DNA of 64,000 bases from Monoplex corrugatus (GCA_030674185.1 JAPXFY010000031.1:41817532-41881531), one strand, 5' to 3'; shown: positions 1-12,430, counted from the stretch's first letter. Notes: a model not told the origin generated them from the letters alone. Numbers and translations are program-made.

Positions 1-470
1 ACTGGTTTATGTTATGTTGTAAACTGGAATTGGTCTTTTTCTCTTTCAAATTTCTTTGTAATACATTTTTGACTAAGTTCAATTATAAAACATCTGACGA
101 CTGCATACTGTAATGTTCAGCAAAGTGAGACTGCAATTATAACGCAGAACCTTAACATTTCTCATACCTGATGGAAAAAAAAACATGTATTCATAAGACA
201 ACACACACATTTTTGCACAACGCCTGATAAATGGTCACAAAGCAAAAAAAGATTTATATTTTGGGATTATGCCTTATGTTGAAAATAATCTTTGATTTCT
301 TATGTGACTTTACTAATCATACAGTAATTAATATTTACAAAATTTCTTGTTACTGACTATACATATATATTCACAACGGGCAATGGACACTCATGAAATA
401 AACCCTTCATAGTCTCCATCTCTTATATTTCTTCTCATCCTCCACTCCTTCCAGTTTTAAATTAAGAGAC
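1..470. other. Unassigned AT-rich sequence
   Basis: No open frame, tRNA-like sequence or repeat shared with the rest of the window was recognised. Probably intergenic or intronic. If the ethanolamine kinase exon at 12837-12989 is real, this could lie in that gene's intron. Confidence 0.4.
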
Positions 471-667
471 TTAACCCTTTGACTCCCGCACCCTATCCAC
501 CAGCATCCTGCACAGTCAACCATGCTACCAAAGCAAAAAACTTAACCCTTTGACTCCCTCACACCTTTCCCCCAGCTTCCTGCAGGAAGCTGGTGGATAG
601 GGTGAGGGAGTTGAAAGGGTTTAAGTTTCTGCAGTTGGTGGATAGGGTGCAGGAGTCAGAGGGTTAA
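471..667. mobile_element. TTAA-flanked nested-palindrome MITE, copy 1
   Basis: The outer ends are TTAACCCTTTGACTCC and its near-complement, and a second TTAACCCTTTGACTCC palindrome lies inside (about 542-622) around a GCTTCCTGCAGGAAGC centre. The same nested arrangement recurs at seven other places in the window. TTAA flanks and termini starting CCC are typical of piggyBac-type non-autonomous elements; that assignment is inference. No coding capacity. Confidence 0.75.
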
Positions 668-925
668 AACCTTTGCCATCTTCTTTGCTTTTTCGCATAG
701 AAAACTAAACACCATAGATCCTCTTAATAAAAGGAAACTTTCATTTTCAGAAATAAAATACTGAAACAAATGTAATAGTCAACAACATAAAATGTCAGAC
801 ATTGCAACTGGAAAGTCTGGGGTTTGATCCTGCCTGAGTACCTCCTGCCTGGCAGGTAAAGGTGGAGATTTTTCTTAACTCCCAGGTCACCATGTGAACA
901 CACCTGCACCTGACACAACAGTGCT

Positions 926-1495
926 TGTTATTGTTATTGTCATTTTTGTTTAAAGCCCAGCGGACTGCATGGAGCCATATCAGGGCTATACCCCCATTTC
1001 AAAACACTCCCCATACTTCAACAGTAAAAAAAAAAGAAAAGGAAATTAAGTACACATACCATCGCATTCACATATATAATCTTAGGACATGCCCCTGGCA
1101 CTGACCGCTCCATCCAATTTATCCCACAGGGGATTTAAAAAAAAACCTGAATACAAATTCAAACACAACTAAGGACACTAAAACAAACATTAAAACCAGC
1201 CAAAGTTAGCTAAAATTGCTTCCGCATATCTCATTTCCCTACAGCCAAAATTGCATTTAATATAATTTTATGTACCAAATCATCACTCCTAAAGAGAAAG
1301 TACGTAAATGAATGGACTGTTGAATGGACAGACAAAGCAGAAAATGAAAGGAAGAAATGACAGAATGCAAAAGAACAAGGCAGAAACAAAGAGAGTGACA
1401 GAAAAGAGGAAATTTCTCGCACAGAATTTCCAGAAGGTGGGGATACTTTTTACACTGAAAGAGCCCCTGGCATACCCATAGGGGAACAACAGTGC
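926..1495 (-). repeat. Dispersed repeat R1, copy 1
   Basis: This ~550-bp repeat is shared with 5158-5705, 11848-12430, 30412-31095 and, truncated, 57415-57570. In the orientation used here the element begins near a TATAAATA-like box beside a CCAGGGGCTC segment and ends in a short microsatellite tail of the (AATGAC)n or (AATAAC)n kind. A microsatellite 3' tail suggests a LINE-mobilised non-autonomous retroposon. No conserved protein is encoded; the overlapping open frames are not consistent between copies. Confidence 0.65.
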
Positions 1496-1554
1496 TTAAA
1501 AAGCAGAGTAAGAAGCAGCTCTGAAATGTATCTGACCCATTCACTCAATTGTTA

Positions 1555-1996
1555 AAGTGGCATGTGCTTGACCCAGTGGGTTGTGGGTTCAACACTTAGG
1601 CAGACCACGTTTTTTTTTAAGGTTATACTGAGTGGGTAGTTGTGGTCTGATTCTGATCTTTAATTATTTATTTGTTTTATTTATCTGTTCTTTTCTTTGA
1701 AGATAAGACACACAGATACACATGTCATCTACATGTAATCAAGACTGTTCCAGTGATAGACTGATACAAGACTAGTATTTGAAAAAAATATGTAGTTCAG
1801 GTAAAACATAGGCTAGGTACACCTCAGGGCCTGGCCAGCTTGTGGGTTTATATGCTGGCTTAATTAAGGCTTGTGCCATGATTGTTCTCTGATCTTCTCC
1901 ATCACATGGCACCTGTGACATTACAGCATATGGAATTCATTCTGAGCGTGGAGACATCATCTTGAGAAACTGAAACTGAAACTCTGAAATGTACTT
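1555..1996 (+). repeat. SINE-like repeat R2, copy 1
   Basis: A tRNA-like head is suggested near 1600 by a GTGGGTTCAACAC B-box-like motif. The body then matches 22945-23205 followed by 26940-27020. The 3' end carries GAAACTGAAACTGAAACT, a short tandem tail typical of SINEs. This copy is uninterrupted and serves as the empty-site reference for the LINE-B insertion in the other copy. The exact 5' boundary is uncertain. Confidence 0.55.
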
Positions 1997-2236
1997 AATT
2001 TACAAGCAAGAGTGATCACCAGAGAAACTATACTGTTCCCAGTTTCTCTATTCATGTGTCTAGCCATTACCCGGCCAACTACTGACAGAAGCAATTTATT
2101 GTTGACAGTTCATGTAACTTTGTAAGGAATGGTGTGAAATTTGATTCCATTTAGTTTTAAAAGACTCCAGTAATGAACCCATCTTTGAGGGTTGTTGTTA
2201 TTGGTGTTGGCTTTAAAGAGGTGGTTGTCTAGCTTT

Positions 2237-2457
<221 letters not shown>

Positions 2458-2798
2458 CGAATATAGGCGCATGTGTGAATATGCACACGCACTTGTACTT
2501 TATTTACAGAAACAATGTCAAGTTGTAGGTACCAAAACTGTTGAATGTAGTTTGTGCTGTTATTATGTACTATGTATTATGTATTATCCCTCTCCCTATT
2601 CCCTGTAACACTTGTACACTTGCCAATAAAGACATACATGTATCAACCAGACCAGAGGCATAATGATAAAGCATTGGTCAGCAGTGTTGGCCAGCAATGC
2701 TGGTCAGGAAATATGCGCAACATCCTCAAACATGCATCCATGAAGTGGACAACATCTAATTTACGGTCCCTGATACTCTCTCTTTCCCATAAATTCTA

Positions 2799-4048
2799 AG
2801 TGGACAACATGTCCGGATGCCCCTAAAATAATCCAATAAATAAATAAATAAACCCATGTAATACACACTGGACAACAAGCCCGGATGCCCCCCCAAATAA
2901 TCCAATAAATAAATAAATAGATAAATAAATAAACCCCTGTAATACACACTGGACATGTCCAGATGCCCCCAAAATAATCAAATAAATAAATAAATACATA
3001 AATAAATCCATGTAATACACACTGGACATGTCCAGATGCCCCAAAATAATCCAATAAATAAATAAATACATAAATAAACCCATGTAATACACACTGGACA
3101 TGTCCAGATGCCCCCAAATAATCCAATAAATACATAAATAATAAAACCCATGTAATACACACTGGACAACATGTCCAGATGCCCCCAAAATAATCCAACA
3201 AATAAATAAATACATAAATACATAAATAAATCCATGTAATACACACTGGACATGTCCAGATGCCCCAAAATAATCCAATAAATAAATAAATACATAAATA
3301 AACCCATGTAATACACACTGGACATGTCCAGATGCCCCCCAAATAATCCAATAAATACATAAATACATAAATAAACCCATGTAATACACACTGGACAACA
3401 TGTCCAGATGCCCCCAAAATAATCCAACAAATAAATAAATACATAAATACATAAATAAACCCATGTAATACACACTGGACAACATGTCCAGATGCCCCCA
3501 AAATAATCCAAAAAATAAGTAAATAAATACATAAATAAATAAACCCATGTAATACACACTGGACATGTCCAGATGCCCCAAAATAATCCAAAAAATAAGT
3601 AAATAAATACATAAATAAATAAATCCATGTAATACACACTGGACATGTCCAGATGCCCCAAAATAATCCAATAAATAAATAAATACATAAATAAACCCAT
3701 GTAATACACACTGGACAACATGTCCAGATGCCCCCCAAATAATCCAACAAATAAATAAATACATAAATACATAAATAAACCCATGTAATACACACTGGAC
3801 AACATGTCCAGATGCCCCCCAAATAATCCAACAAATAAATAAATACATAAATACATAAATAAACCCATGTAATACACACTGGACAACATGTCCAGATGCC
3901 CCCCAAATAATCCAACAAATAAATAAATACATAAATACATAAATAAACCCATGTAATACACACTGGACATGTCCAGATGCCCCCAAAATAATCCAAAAAA
4001 TAAGTAAATAAATACATAAATAAATAAACCCATGTAATACACACTGGA
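2799..4048. repeat. ~71-86-bp minisatellite array, about 16 units
   Basis: GTAATACACACTGG recurs 16 times, followed by a GGACATGTCC or GACAACATGTCC palindromic core and then a variable (AAAT)n/(ACAT)n stretch. Unit length varies through the A/T tetranucleotide part and through presence or absence of AACA before ATGTCC. Minus-strand frames stay open for several hundred codons in all three phases and encode Ile/Tyr/Phe-rich periodic peptides. I regard these as repeat artefacts, not genes. Confidence 0.95.
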
Positions 4049-4099
4049 GCAACCCAAAAGAAGTGTTTGCTGATATTCTGAATATATGCAAATGCTTCA

Positions 4100-5150
4100 T
4101 CCAACACAAAAATAATTCATCATTATCTGCCCCTGCAGGCTGCCCCTGCAGGCTTCCACAGTATGAGTCGAATGCTGTTTCCCCATTTTAATGTCCATGT
4201 CCTGTGTCACACAGTAACACATCTCACTATATTGTCAATGTTTTTATTTTGCTCTTCAAGTTTCAGGATTGTTTTCGTAGATCTATCATCTTCTAAGTTG
4301 AGGTTTGTGTGATCGTTCAGGTGGTACATTTTTTATCAGGTGGGTACATTTTCTATAACTTCTGGTCCGTCGATCAATTTAAGAGTTTTACAGGTTTGGT
4401 TTTGTATGTTGTTTTCCACAAAAGTTTATATGTTTCTATCAGATATGTTTATAGTTCACATTCATTTTTATGATAAGGATTTTCAAGGATTAAAATTTGA
4501 TTATTCATTACTTTTACAAGTTCAGACTTTTATTTTCATCATTTTCAATTTTCTTAAGAGTTCGTGCAGTTGACCCCATGCATTTTTTATATTATGAATA
4601 TCAGTTTATATTTCTCCAATTCATAAGTTTCACAGTTTTATCTTTATCATTTAGCTGATATTTTGGAGTTCACCTTCACATTTATTTTGTACTATGTCAT
4701 TGAACCTGGGTCCACTTAGAATCAATGCCATCTCCTGTTCAACAATGCCAAGTCCCCCGGGCAGGCTGACCCAGGATATTTGTCAGGACATGGAACACCT
4801 CACAAAGACTTATAAGCAGACACACCAGAATACAGGCCACGCTAAACCTGATTCCTGCACCTTCTACCAGTAGAGGACAGCCACAGGTTTGCCAGCAAAA
4901 ACAGGATATGACAGAACATGACAGCACAGCAGGTGTGGACATCATCCCAGTGAACATACACAGAAATATCAAGTCTTTTAGGGTTTCTACACTTGTTCTA
5001 AGACATCCGTCCATCTACGGGAGGGCCAGGGGCTTTCTATCAGTTTAACTGACCAAGAGACATCATCACTTGCTGCTTGCCTGCCCACAAGTGACCAAGC
5101 TCTCCTCTTATCTAGAGCCAGTATGCCTATATCTTTCCTAGATATGAGCC
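4100..5150. other. Unassigned sequence
   Basis: No gene, tRNA-like motif or repeat family shared with the rest of the window was recognised. The minus-strand open frame at 4739-5014 has no recognisable domain and is treated as chance. Confidence 0.4.
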
Positions 5151-5157
5151 TGTAGAG

Positions 5158-5705
5158 CTGTTATTGTTCTTTTTGTATAAAACCCAGCTGACTGCATAGA
5201 GCCATATCAGGACAGTGGCCGTTTCAAAACATACACATATTTTAACAGGGAAAAGGGAAAAGAAAATTAAGTACACATATCAATGCATCTGTGCACATAA
5301 TCTAAGGAGATGCCCCTGGTGTTGACCACCCCGTCCAATTTATCACACTGGGGATTTAGAAAACATACCTGAACACAAATTTGAACATAACTAAGGACAC
5401 TAAAACAGAAACATGCCAAAATCACCTGAAATTACTGTCGCACATCTCACTACCCTAGTGCTAAAAATGCACTTAATCCATGTACCTAACGGTCAATCCT
5501 AAGAGAAAGTATGTATGACTTTATCGAGTACATACAGGTAAATGGACCAGCAAGGCAGAAAATGACAGGAAGAAATGACAGAAAGCAAAGGAACACGGCA
5601 GCAACAAAGAGAGTGATGAAAACACAAATTTCTAGCACAGAATTTCCAGAAGGGGGGATACTACTTATACTGAAAGGGTCCCTGGCATCCCCACAGGGGA
5701 AGCCT
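5158..5705 (-). repeat. Dispersed repeat R1, copy 2
   Basis: Full-length copy in the same orientation as copy 1. It shares the microsatellite end (GTTATTGTTC, then AAACCCAGCTGACTGCA), the ATGCCCCTGG...GACC block and the end TTCCAGAAGG followed by ATACT. Confidence 0.65.
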
Positions 5706-6189
5706 GCAGAGCTGAACTCAGTTCAAAACATATACCGCATAGTAAATCTTGAATCACACCAAACATGAAAAGAATACTCCACAACATAGCTCTGTGGGGG
5801 TGTCCACACATATGTGCACACATACAAATGCATCTACGCACAAACACATAAACATGCATAAAATCCACACAAACACACACCTAAATGCAAATATATATAT
5901 ATATATATGTAGCCACTGAACTGTGCACATGCCCCATGTGTTACATGAAGCTGAACCGGGCAATTGCAATTCAACTGTGTGTACAAGTACACATGTGTGC
6001 ATGTGTTTTAAAACAACAAAGTACATAATGTCAACTGATGTTTCACATATTATATACATGATGTACGTAAAAAGTCACATGACTATAAATCCTTTGCTCT
6101 AGTAACAGTTCATTTCTATGACTACATTATGAAAAAAGGAAACAATATGGCATAAATTAACCATTTTTCACATCTCTCTTTTTATACTT

Positions 6190-6351
6190 TTAACCCTTTG
6201 ATTCCTGCACCCTGCCCTGTCAACTATGCTAGCAAAACTAAAGCTTAACCCTTTGACTCCCTCACTTTAACTACCAGCTTCCTGCAGGGTGAGGGAATCA
6301 AAGGGTTAAGTTTTTGCAGCCCGTGGATAGGCTGCAGGAGTCAAAGGGTAA
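6190..6351. mobile_element. TTAA-flanked nested-palindrome MITE, copy 2
   Basis: Outer end TTAACCCTTTGATTCC and mirrored end GGAGTCAAAGGGTAA. The inner palindrome is shortened. Same family as 471-667. Confidence 0.7.
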
Positions 6352-7780
6352 ATTACACTTTTTTTTCACCATAGATTAACCCTAAGCCCACCCGAGTGGA
6401 AATCTTGATACTCTGGCTTTCATTTCAAGAACATGACACCCTCCTGTACAACTGTCACTGTATAAGTCACTCCACCCCCACCTCCCTGGCCTCAATCGAG
6501 TCAATGTTGTCTTGGGGCCTTGTACCACTACCAGTGACCTAGAAAGTTACAGGGCAAGACCACTGTACTTGTGGTAGGTAGGTTTACCCCAGCCTATAGT
6601 TCAAATGGCAGAGTTCAGGCAAATCATATTCCACCCACTAAAGAAGGAGTACACAAAATGTGTAGCAACATCTGTGTGGGCATGCACAGTGTGGGCATGA
6701 AAAACGTGCATGCGCACATCCAAGAGAAAGTGACTAGGCCTAAGATGGGTTTTTTTTTTGGCTGCCCCGTCTTCTGGGCAGCTTCAGAGGCGCTGATTCC
6801 ATGCCACTCATTCCTGCTATTCAAAAAAATAAAATAAAATAACTCATTCACCACACACATTCCTTCTATCGCCGTTCCTGAACTTGGAAACACATCCCCA
6901 ATATAAGCAGTAAGAAATCGCCCAACCTAGATGAAATCTGCAGCAAAATATTCAAACTATTCATGCCTCACATGGTTAAATAATGTTTTGGTTTTTTATA
7001 TTAAACAATTGCTTAAATGTTTTTGTGGAAAAAAGTGAAGACGTGAATGAACATGAATGAACATTTTTCATTGTAATACTAGAATAGTATTCTATGGGGA
7101 AAAATGTGATGCATTACCAAAATGGTTGTGGTGCACTGACAGTTATTAATTTATCAGTTTCATGGTTAAATAAATTTGGCCTAGTTGTACATTTTTTCTG
7201 TTAAAGCATATGTAGTTGTTTGTTAACACTAACTTTTTTTTGTTCAGTTATTACATTTGTGAAATACTCGCACACACAAAAAAAACAGAGAGAGGTCTCA
7301 TAAACTTTTTGATTAGCAAATTGTCAAGTGGATGTGAAACTGTAATCATTTTTTGTGGAAAAGAGAATACAGAATTTTTGTAAAATGGATAATAACAGGT
7401 TCTGTTATTCAGTAAGGATACAAACCAAACATATTGTCTCCGGATCATTGTGTAGTCCTTTGGATAGTTGTTCATGAATTATCTTGATCAAAAGGGACAT
7501 GACTTTGAATCCAAAATTGTATAATACTTAAAGAACATTGTGTTCACGGAAAGGAAAATCATTTTCATAAATGTTTTGTAAAGACCTCCTAGATGGTGTG
7601 ATAGATGCACACCATTTCATGTGTGTGTGTGGAATAGGGTTCATTTTGTTTATTGGAAACATAAGCATGTGTGGTCTACTGTTAATGTTTATTATTATTT
7701 TTTCACTGGATTATTCATGTTTTTTATAGTTCATGATTATTCATTCAAACATTTAACTGTATTTTTTCTTAAGGCTATTC
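6352..7780. other. Unassigned AT-rich sequence
   Basis: Only short, unconvincing open frames are present. No shared repeat was recognised. Confidence 0.4.
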
Positions 7781-7794
7781 ATCATAATGTCATA

Positions 7795-7885
7795 TATCAT
7801 ATCATATCATATCATATCATATCATATCATATCATATCATATCATATCATTCATATCTCATACCATACCATATCATATTATACAG
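7795..7885. repeat. (ATCAT)n pentanucleotide microsatellite
   Basis: A 5-bp unit ATATC/CATAT repeats about 15 times. It is followed 190 bp later by a related pentamer array with a one-base variant unit. Confidence 0.95.
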
Positions 7886-8070
7886 GGTCAACTATTGAGG
7901 TTGATGGTGTCCAAGGTCGTGCTTTGTTTTGCTGAGTACTCTCATGTGGGATCTCGGGCTAAAGTGTCTGATGCACACAGGCGGCTGCTAACTTGATACT
8001 GGATGGATCACTCTACAGTATTGATCACTCTACAGTATGGTCCTGGCTTTTATTGCTGTATGCTTCATTC

Positions 8071-8475
8071 ATATATCATACTCATATCACATCACATCAT
8101 CATCACATCACATCACATCACATCACATCACATCACATCACATCACATCACATCACATCACATCACATCACATCACATCACATCACATCACATCACATCA
8201 CATCACATCACATCACATCACATCACATCACACAATCACCACATCATCACATCACATACACACATCACATCACATCACATCACATCACATCACATCACAA
8301 TCACATCACATCACATCACATCACATCACATCACATCACATCACATCACATCACATCACATCACACATCACATCACATCACATCACATCATCACATCACA
8401 TCACATAATCAATCATCATATCATAATCATATCATATCATATCATATCATATCATATCATATCATATTTATCATT
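8071..8475. repeat. (ATCAC)n pentanucleotide array reverting to (ATCAT)n
   Basis: About 350 bp of ATCAC pentamers with occasional ATC or AC slips gives way after 8410 to ATCAT pentamers identical to those at 7795-7885. The His/Ser/Thr-rich plus-strand frames here are repeat artefacts. Confidence 0.95.
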
Positions 8476-8860
8476 TCATATTTTCATGTCATATCACATC
8501 TTATATATGATTTACTTCAAATGGAAAACTGACCAAATGAATGTATACAATCTGTTGCAGAGCTACCTGAGGTTCTCAAGTGTTTCTGCTGGGGTTGACT
8601 CTGTACCGCTAGTTTTAATTTGTCAGTCTTTTTTTCCAAAAAAGGGGTTATCCCCCATGAGAACAAATTGTGGTCACTTGTAATAGTTGTAAGTTGTATT
8701 TATTGTGTTTCATTCTATTAAAATTCAAAGATCTGTATTTTGGCTTTAAAGGTTTTTTGGAAGATTGGAAGTTGACTCAAAACCCACAAATGTGAAATCA
8801 CTCCACATATACACCTATACATACATACCTACGTACAATATATACTCCTAATCATAATTT

Positions 8861-10442
8861 AAGGGCCACTTCTTCCTTCCTCTCTAATTTTAAGTTGAAA
8901 TAATTGACAATGTTTAGAATTGATTCTATGTTTTATTTCATCATTTCCACACCTGTTTTGGAAAAAGAAATTAGCACAATGACCCATTAGTGAACAGCAC
9001 ATGCATTTAAAGGAACATCCCCCCCTTTTCAAAAAACAGAAAGTGTCAGATTTGGCCAATCTGTTTTCAATATCGCGTGTGTCCGCCCCGAGCCTGGATG
9101 CATGCTTCACAGCGCCGATGCATCGACCCCACAAGGGTACGGAGTGTGTCCTGAGGGATGGCCGCCCACTCGATCTGCAGGATGTCGACCAGCCTGGCCA
9201 GGGTGCCCGGTGGGGGGTGGTTGTCCCTGATGCGCCTCCCGAGCACATCCCAGAGGTGTTCAATTGGGTTCAGGTCAGGTGAGCACGCTGGCCAGGCCAT
9301 ACGGACGACTTCATGCTGCTCCAGGAAGTCGGTCACAAGGCGTGCTCGATGCGCAGGTGCATTGTCGTCCTGGAAGATGGCGCCTTGACCAAGGTCCACA
9401 AGCGCAGGCAGTGCCACGGCCGCCAGAACCTCGTCCCGGTACCGGACCCCGTTCAGGATGCCGTCAATGGGGAGCAGGGGGGTCCGGGTACCACGGCTCA
9501 TGCCACCCCACACCATCACCGACCCGCCGCCGTACCGGTTATGCTCTTGGACAGTGGCGTCAGCGAACCTCTCCCCTTGACGTCGCCACACCCGAGCCCG
9601 GCCATAGTTAAAGGTCAGGGTGAACCTGGACTCATCCGAAAACAAGACCCGGGCCCACTGTTGCCTTGTCCAGGTCACGTGCTCCCTGGCCCAGGTCATG
9701 CGGCGCACTCTGTTGACCGGTGACAGCACGGGTCGGACGGCCGGTCTCCGTGACCTCAAGTTTGCCTCATGTAGCCGTCTTCTCACCGTGCTGCAGCTGA
9801 TGTTAGCACCTGTTGCGTCCCTCAGCTGACCCCTCAAGGTCACCGCAGTGGATGCCCTTTCCCTCAGGACGGAGAGGGCAAGGTAGCGGTCTTGCTGTCT
9901 TGTCGTTACTCTGGGTCGACCCGTGTGACGCCTTTCCTGGACTGCTCCAGTCTCAATGAAGCGCTCCAGCAGTCTCTGGATTGTGGAATGCGACACTTCA
10001 AGTCGTCTAGCAACTTCCCGCTGCGCTAGGCCTTCATCAAGCAGAGCGAGGGCTCTCCCCCGCTGCTCATCCGTCATCCGTCGTCTTGCAAGCATGGTTA
10101 AAACGAACCAAGAACGGGTCCTTTTTATCCTCGTCTGCGGGCAACTTTGGCTGGAGTAGTGTTCACAAAGGGCTTGCCTTGCACGTGCAAAGCGAATTTT
10201 GTCGCTACCTTGCCTGCGTCGTCAGAGAGACCCTGCTGAAGATTCGACAATTTCGTGTGGAAATTGTCTTCCTTGGGCCGCCCATTGCAAATCGGCAAAT
10301 CCCCAAACACGTGCCAAAAGGAAACTGCAATGTTGTCTGAGCTCTTATCCATTCAGTTACGGCAACGAATTGGAGAAAAGAGTAAGAGAAAATAGGTTAT
10401 TTCTCCTTTCAAAAATTGACTCAAAAACGTTCCTGGCCCTTC
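8861..10442 (-). mobile_element. Tc1/mariner-like transposon, approximate limits
   Basis: The limits are a guess. An 8-bp inverted repeat, AAGGGCCA, occurs at 8861-8868 and, as its complement, at 10434-10441. A weakly similar AATTTT...GAAATAA stretch lies inside each end, and the enclosed 1.58 kb is of Tc1 size. No convincing long TIR or TA duplication was found, so only the transposase gene is firmly supported. The body is clearly GC-richer than its AT-rich surroundings. Confidence 0.35.
9067..10095 (-). CDS. Tc1/mariner-superfamily transposase (DD34E), intact
   Basis: A 342-residue uninterrupted frame of typical Tc1 transposase length encodes a DNA transposase that would bind element ends and catalyse cut-and-paste transposition into TA sites. 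N-terminal helix-turn-helix sequence (about residues 8-50) is followed by a GRPR linker (59-62). The RNase-H-like catalytic core has D154 in LFSDESRF, D244 in FQDDNAPAH and E279 in LNPIEHLWD; 34 residues separate the second D from E, giving DD34E. The VWGG motif is also present. The ATG at 10095 is the first methionine and is followed by a second at codon 7. No frameshift or stop is seen. The gene is GC-rich compared with its neighbours, which would fit recent arrival. Whether flanking repeats still allow movement could not be established. Confidence 0.93.
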   Translation of the reverse strand: MLARRRMTDEQRGRALALLDEGLAQREVARRLEVSHSTIQRLLERFIETGAVQERRHTGRPRVTTRQQDRYLALSVLRERASTAVTLRGQLRDATGANISCSTVRRRLHEANLRSRRPAVRPVLSPVNRVRRMTWAREHVTWTRQQWARVLFSDESRFTLTFNYGRARVWRRQGERFADATVQEHNRYGGGSVMVWGGMSRGTRTPLLPIDGILNGVRYRDEVLAAVALPALVDLGQGAIFQDDNAPAHRARLVTDFLEQHEVVRMAWPACSPDLNPIEHLWDVLGRRIRDNHPPPGTLARLVDILQIEWAAIPQDTLRTLVGSMHRRCEACIQARGGHTRY

Positions 10443-10515
10443 AATAATGACGTGTAGTATATAATCACATATTTCTCAAAAATCATAGGAGTGGTTACAC
10501 TAACAAAGCAAAAAT

Positions 10516-10710
10516 TTAACCCTTCGACTCCCTCAACCTATCCACCAGCATCCTGCATTGTCAAACCATGTTAACAAAACAAAAAATTTAACCCTTTGAC
10601 TTCCTCAACCCATCAACCAGCTTCCTGCAAAATGTTGGTGGAATAGGTTGAGGGAATCAAAAGGTTAACGTTTTGCACCTGGTGGATAGGGTGCAGGAAT
10701 CAAAGGGTTA
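10516..10710. mobile_element. TTAA-flanked nested-palindrome MITE, copy 3
   Basis: Begins TTAACCCTTCGACTCC, has an inner palindrome beginning TTAACCCTTTGACTTCC at about 10589 and ends GGAATCAAAGGGTTA. The outer arms are the CACCAGCATCCTGCATTG type seen in copies 1 and 8. Confidence 0.75.
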
Positions 10711-10924
10711 GTAAACTCATATTTTGTCAAAACTGAAACAAAAACTCCATATTACATGACCCACATCAAATCCCATATTGACTGTCACTATGCATCACTG
10801 ATATGGGATGGTTGCTTTCACATTATCACTTTAACCATACCAACTACTAACTTGTACAATTTCCAATCTGATTCATATATCACACACACACACACCCTCA
10901 AAGCAAAAAAAATAATAAAATCAA

Positions 10925-10925
10925 G

Positions 10926-10982
<57 letters not shown>

Positions 10983-11009
10983 ACACACACACAGACACAC
11001 ACACACACA
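10925..11009. repeat. (CA)n microsatellite
   Basis: CA dinucleotide array with brief interruptions. Confidence 0.95.
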
Positions 11010-11189
11010 AAGCAAAATGAAAATAAAATCAAGCGAAACTGAAACTAGAAGTGCCCATAAATACAAAGTTATACACTGGAACGAATATCACAAAACAATC
11101 TTTGCATATCACATTTTTCACTTATTCATTTATGCCTAATTAATGAGATCTAGAAATGGATGACATAGAATAAGCCATAGCTGAATGGA

Positions 11190-11600
11190 GATAAGACAAT
11201 GCTCACTAGCACCAAGCACAAGCTTTCCACTGACCAACTAGGTGACAACACTACTGTATGCTCTGCTTCAGTCAAAAACCTTAAAATTGTTCTTGATCCT
11301 CAACTGTCTCTGCAGAAATTCATCACCCAAATTTGTCAGTCCTGTTACTATCAAGTTCTATGGCATTTCAATTCTTTTTGCCATTACCTTTTAACTTTAA
11401 CAGCTAAAGTCAGAACTTCTCTTATCTTGGCATGTATTAATTATTGTAACTCTCAGCTCCACGGCTTGCCTGCTTCTTCCATCGCATGCCTCCAGCTTAG
11501 TCAGAATTCTATCGCCCATCTTCCCTTCATAAAAAAGAAGCACTTCCTTGCTTCACTTTTCCACTGTTGCTTGTTTGTCGGGGTCTCAAACAACACCAAC
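11190..11600 (+). pseudogene. LINE reverse-transcriptase C-terminal relic
   Basis: The translated frame resembles the post-palm region of CR1/L2/Jockey-type LINE proteins: a degenerate 'LKIVLDPQLSLQKFI' (usually LGVxxDxxLSFxxHI), then LILACINYCNSQLHGLP (usually SRLDYCNSLLxGLP), then a LQLSQNSIA segment. The palm motifs and endonuclease are absent, so this is a decayed internal fragment. It is of the same general type as the relic flanking the TTAA element at 28950-30110. Confidence 0.6.
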
Positions 11601-11847
11601 ACATTATGGTAAAATACTAAAAGTGTATGAATGGTGCTGAAGTCTAACTTTAAGACATAACTTTATGTCCTGCAGTGATTTCCCCCATTACATGCCCATC
11701 CCTTCATCCCACTTCTCTCCTGTCCTCCCCTTCCCCATGTGCATGTGCTTTGTGCCCTACACATAAATGTCAATGTGACTGAATGCTTTAATAAATGGTG
11801 AGAGTGTGTGCTTTGACTTGATCTGTATATGAAGATTTGGCACTTTA

Positions 11848-12430
11848 CAAATGTTCCTCTGTGAGGATGCCAGGGGCTCTTTCAGTATAAATAGTGTCCC
11901 CACCTTCTGGAAATTCTGTGCGAGAAATTTCCTTTTTTTTTCCTGTCACTCCATTTGTTTCTGCCTTGTTCCTTTGATTTCTGTCATTTCTTCCTATCAT
12001 TTCTGCCTTGCTGGTCCATTCACCAGTATGTGTTTGGTAAAGTCTTACATACTTTCTCTTAGGATTGATAACTAGGTACATGTGTTAAATTAAATGCATT
12101 TTTGGCTCCAGGGAAATGAGATATATATACAGAAGTAATTTTAGAAAATGCAGGTCTGTTTTTCTGTTTTAGTGGTTATAGTTATATTTAAATTTTATGT
12201 TTTTTTAAATCCCCTGTGCAATATATTGGACAGAGTGGTCAATGCCAGGGTCATGCCCTTAGATTATGTGCGCAAATGCATTGATATGTGTACCTAATTT
12301 TCTTTTCCTTTTTTTTTTCTTTTTTTTTTCTGTTGAAGTATTGTGTATGTTTTGAGACAGTTATAATGATAATCCTGACATGGCTCTACACAGTCGGCTG
12401 GGCTTTGAATAACAATGACAATGACAATAA
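11848..12430 (+). repeat. Dispersed repeat R1, copy 3
   Basis: Full copy in the opposite orientation to copies 1 and 2. It begins with GATGCCAGGGGCTCTTTCAG and TATAAATAG, and ends with GGGCTTTGAATAACAATGAC plus a short (AATGAC)n tail. It has no MITE at the position occupied in copy 4, so it provides an empty-site comparison. Confidence 0.65.

Noticed and set aside
2761..4109. Minus-strand frames of 359-448 codons encoding hydrophobic periodic peptides
   Set aside because: They coincide exactly with the minisatellite array, exist in all three phases and lack any non-repetitive coding sequence.
7993..8683. His/Ser/Thr-rich frames up to 226 codons
   Set aside because: Pure translation of pentamer microsatellite.
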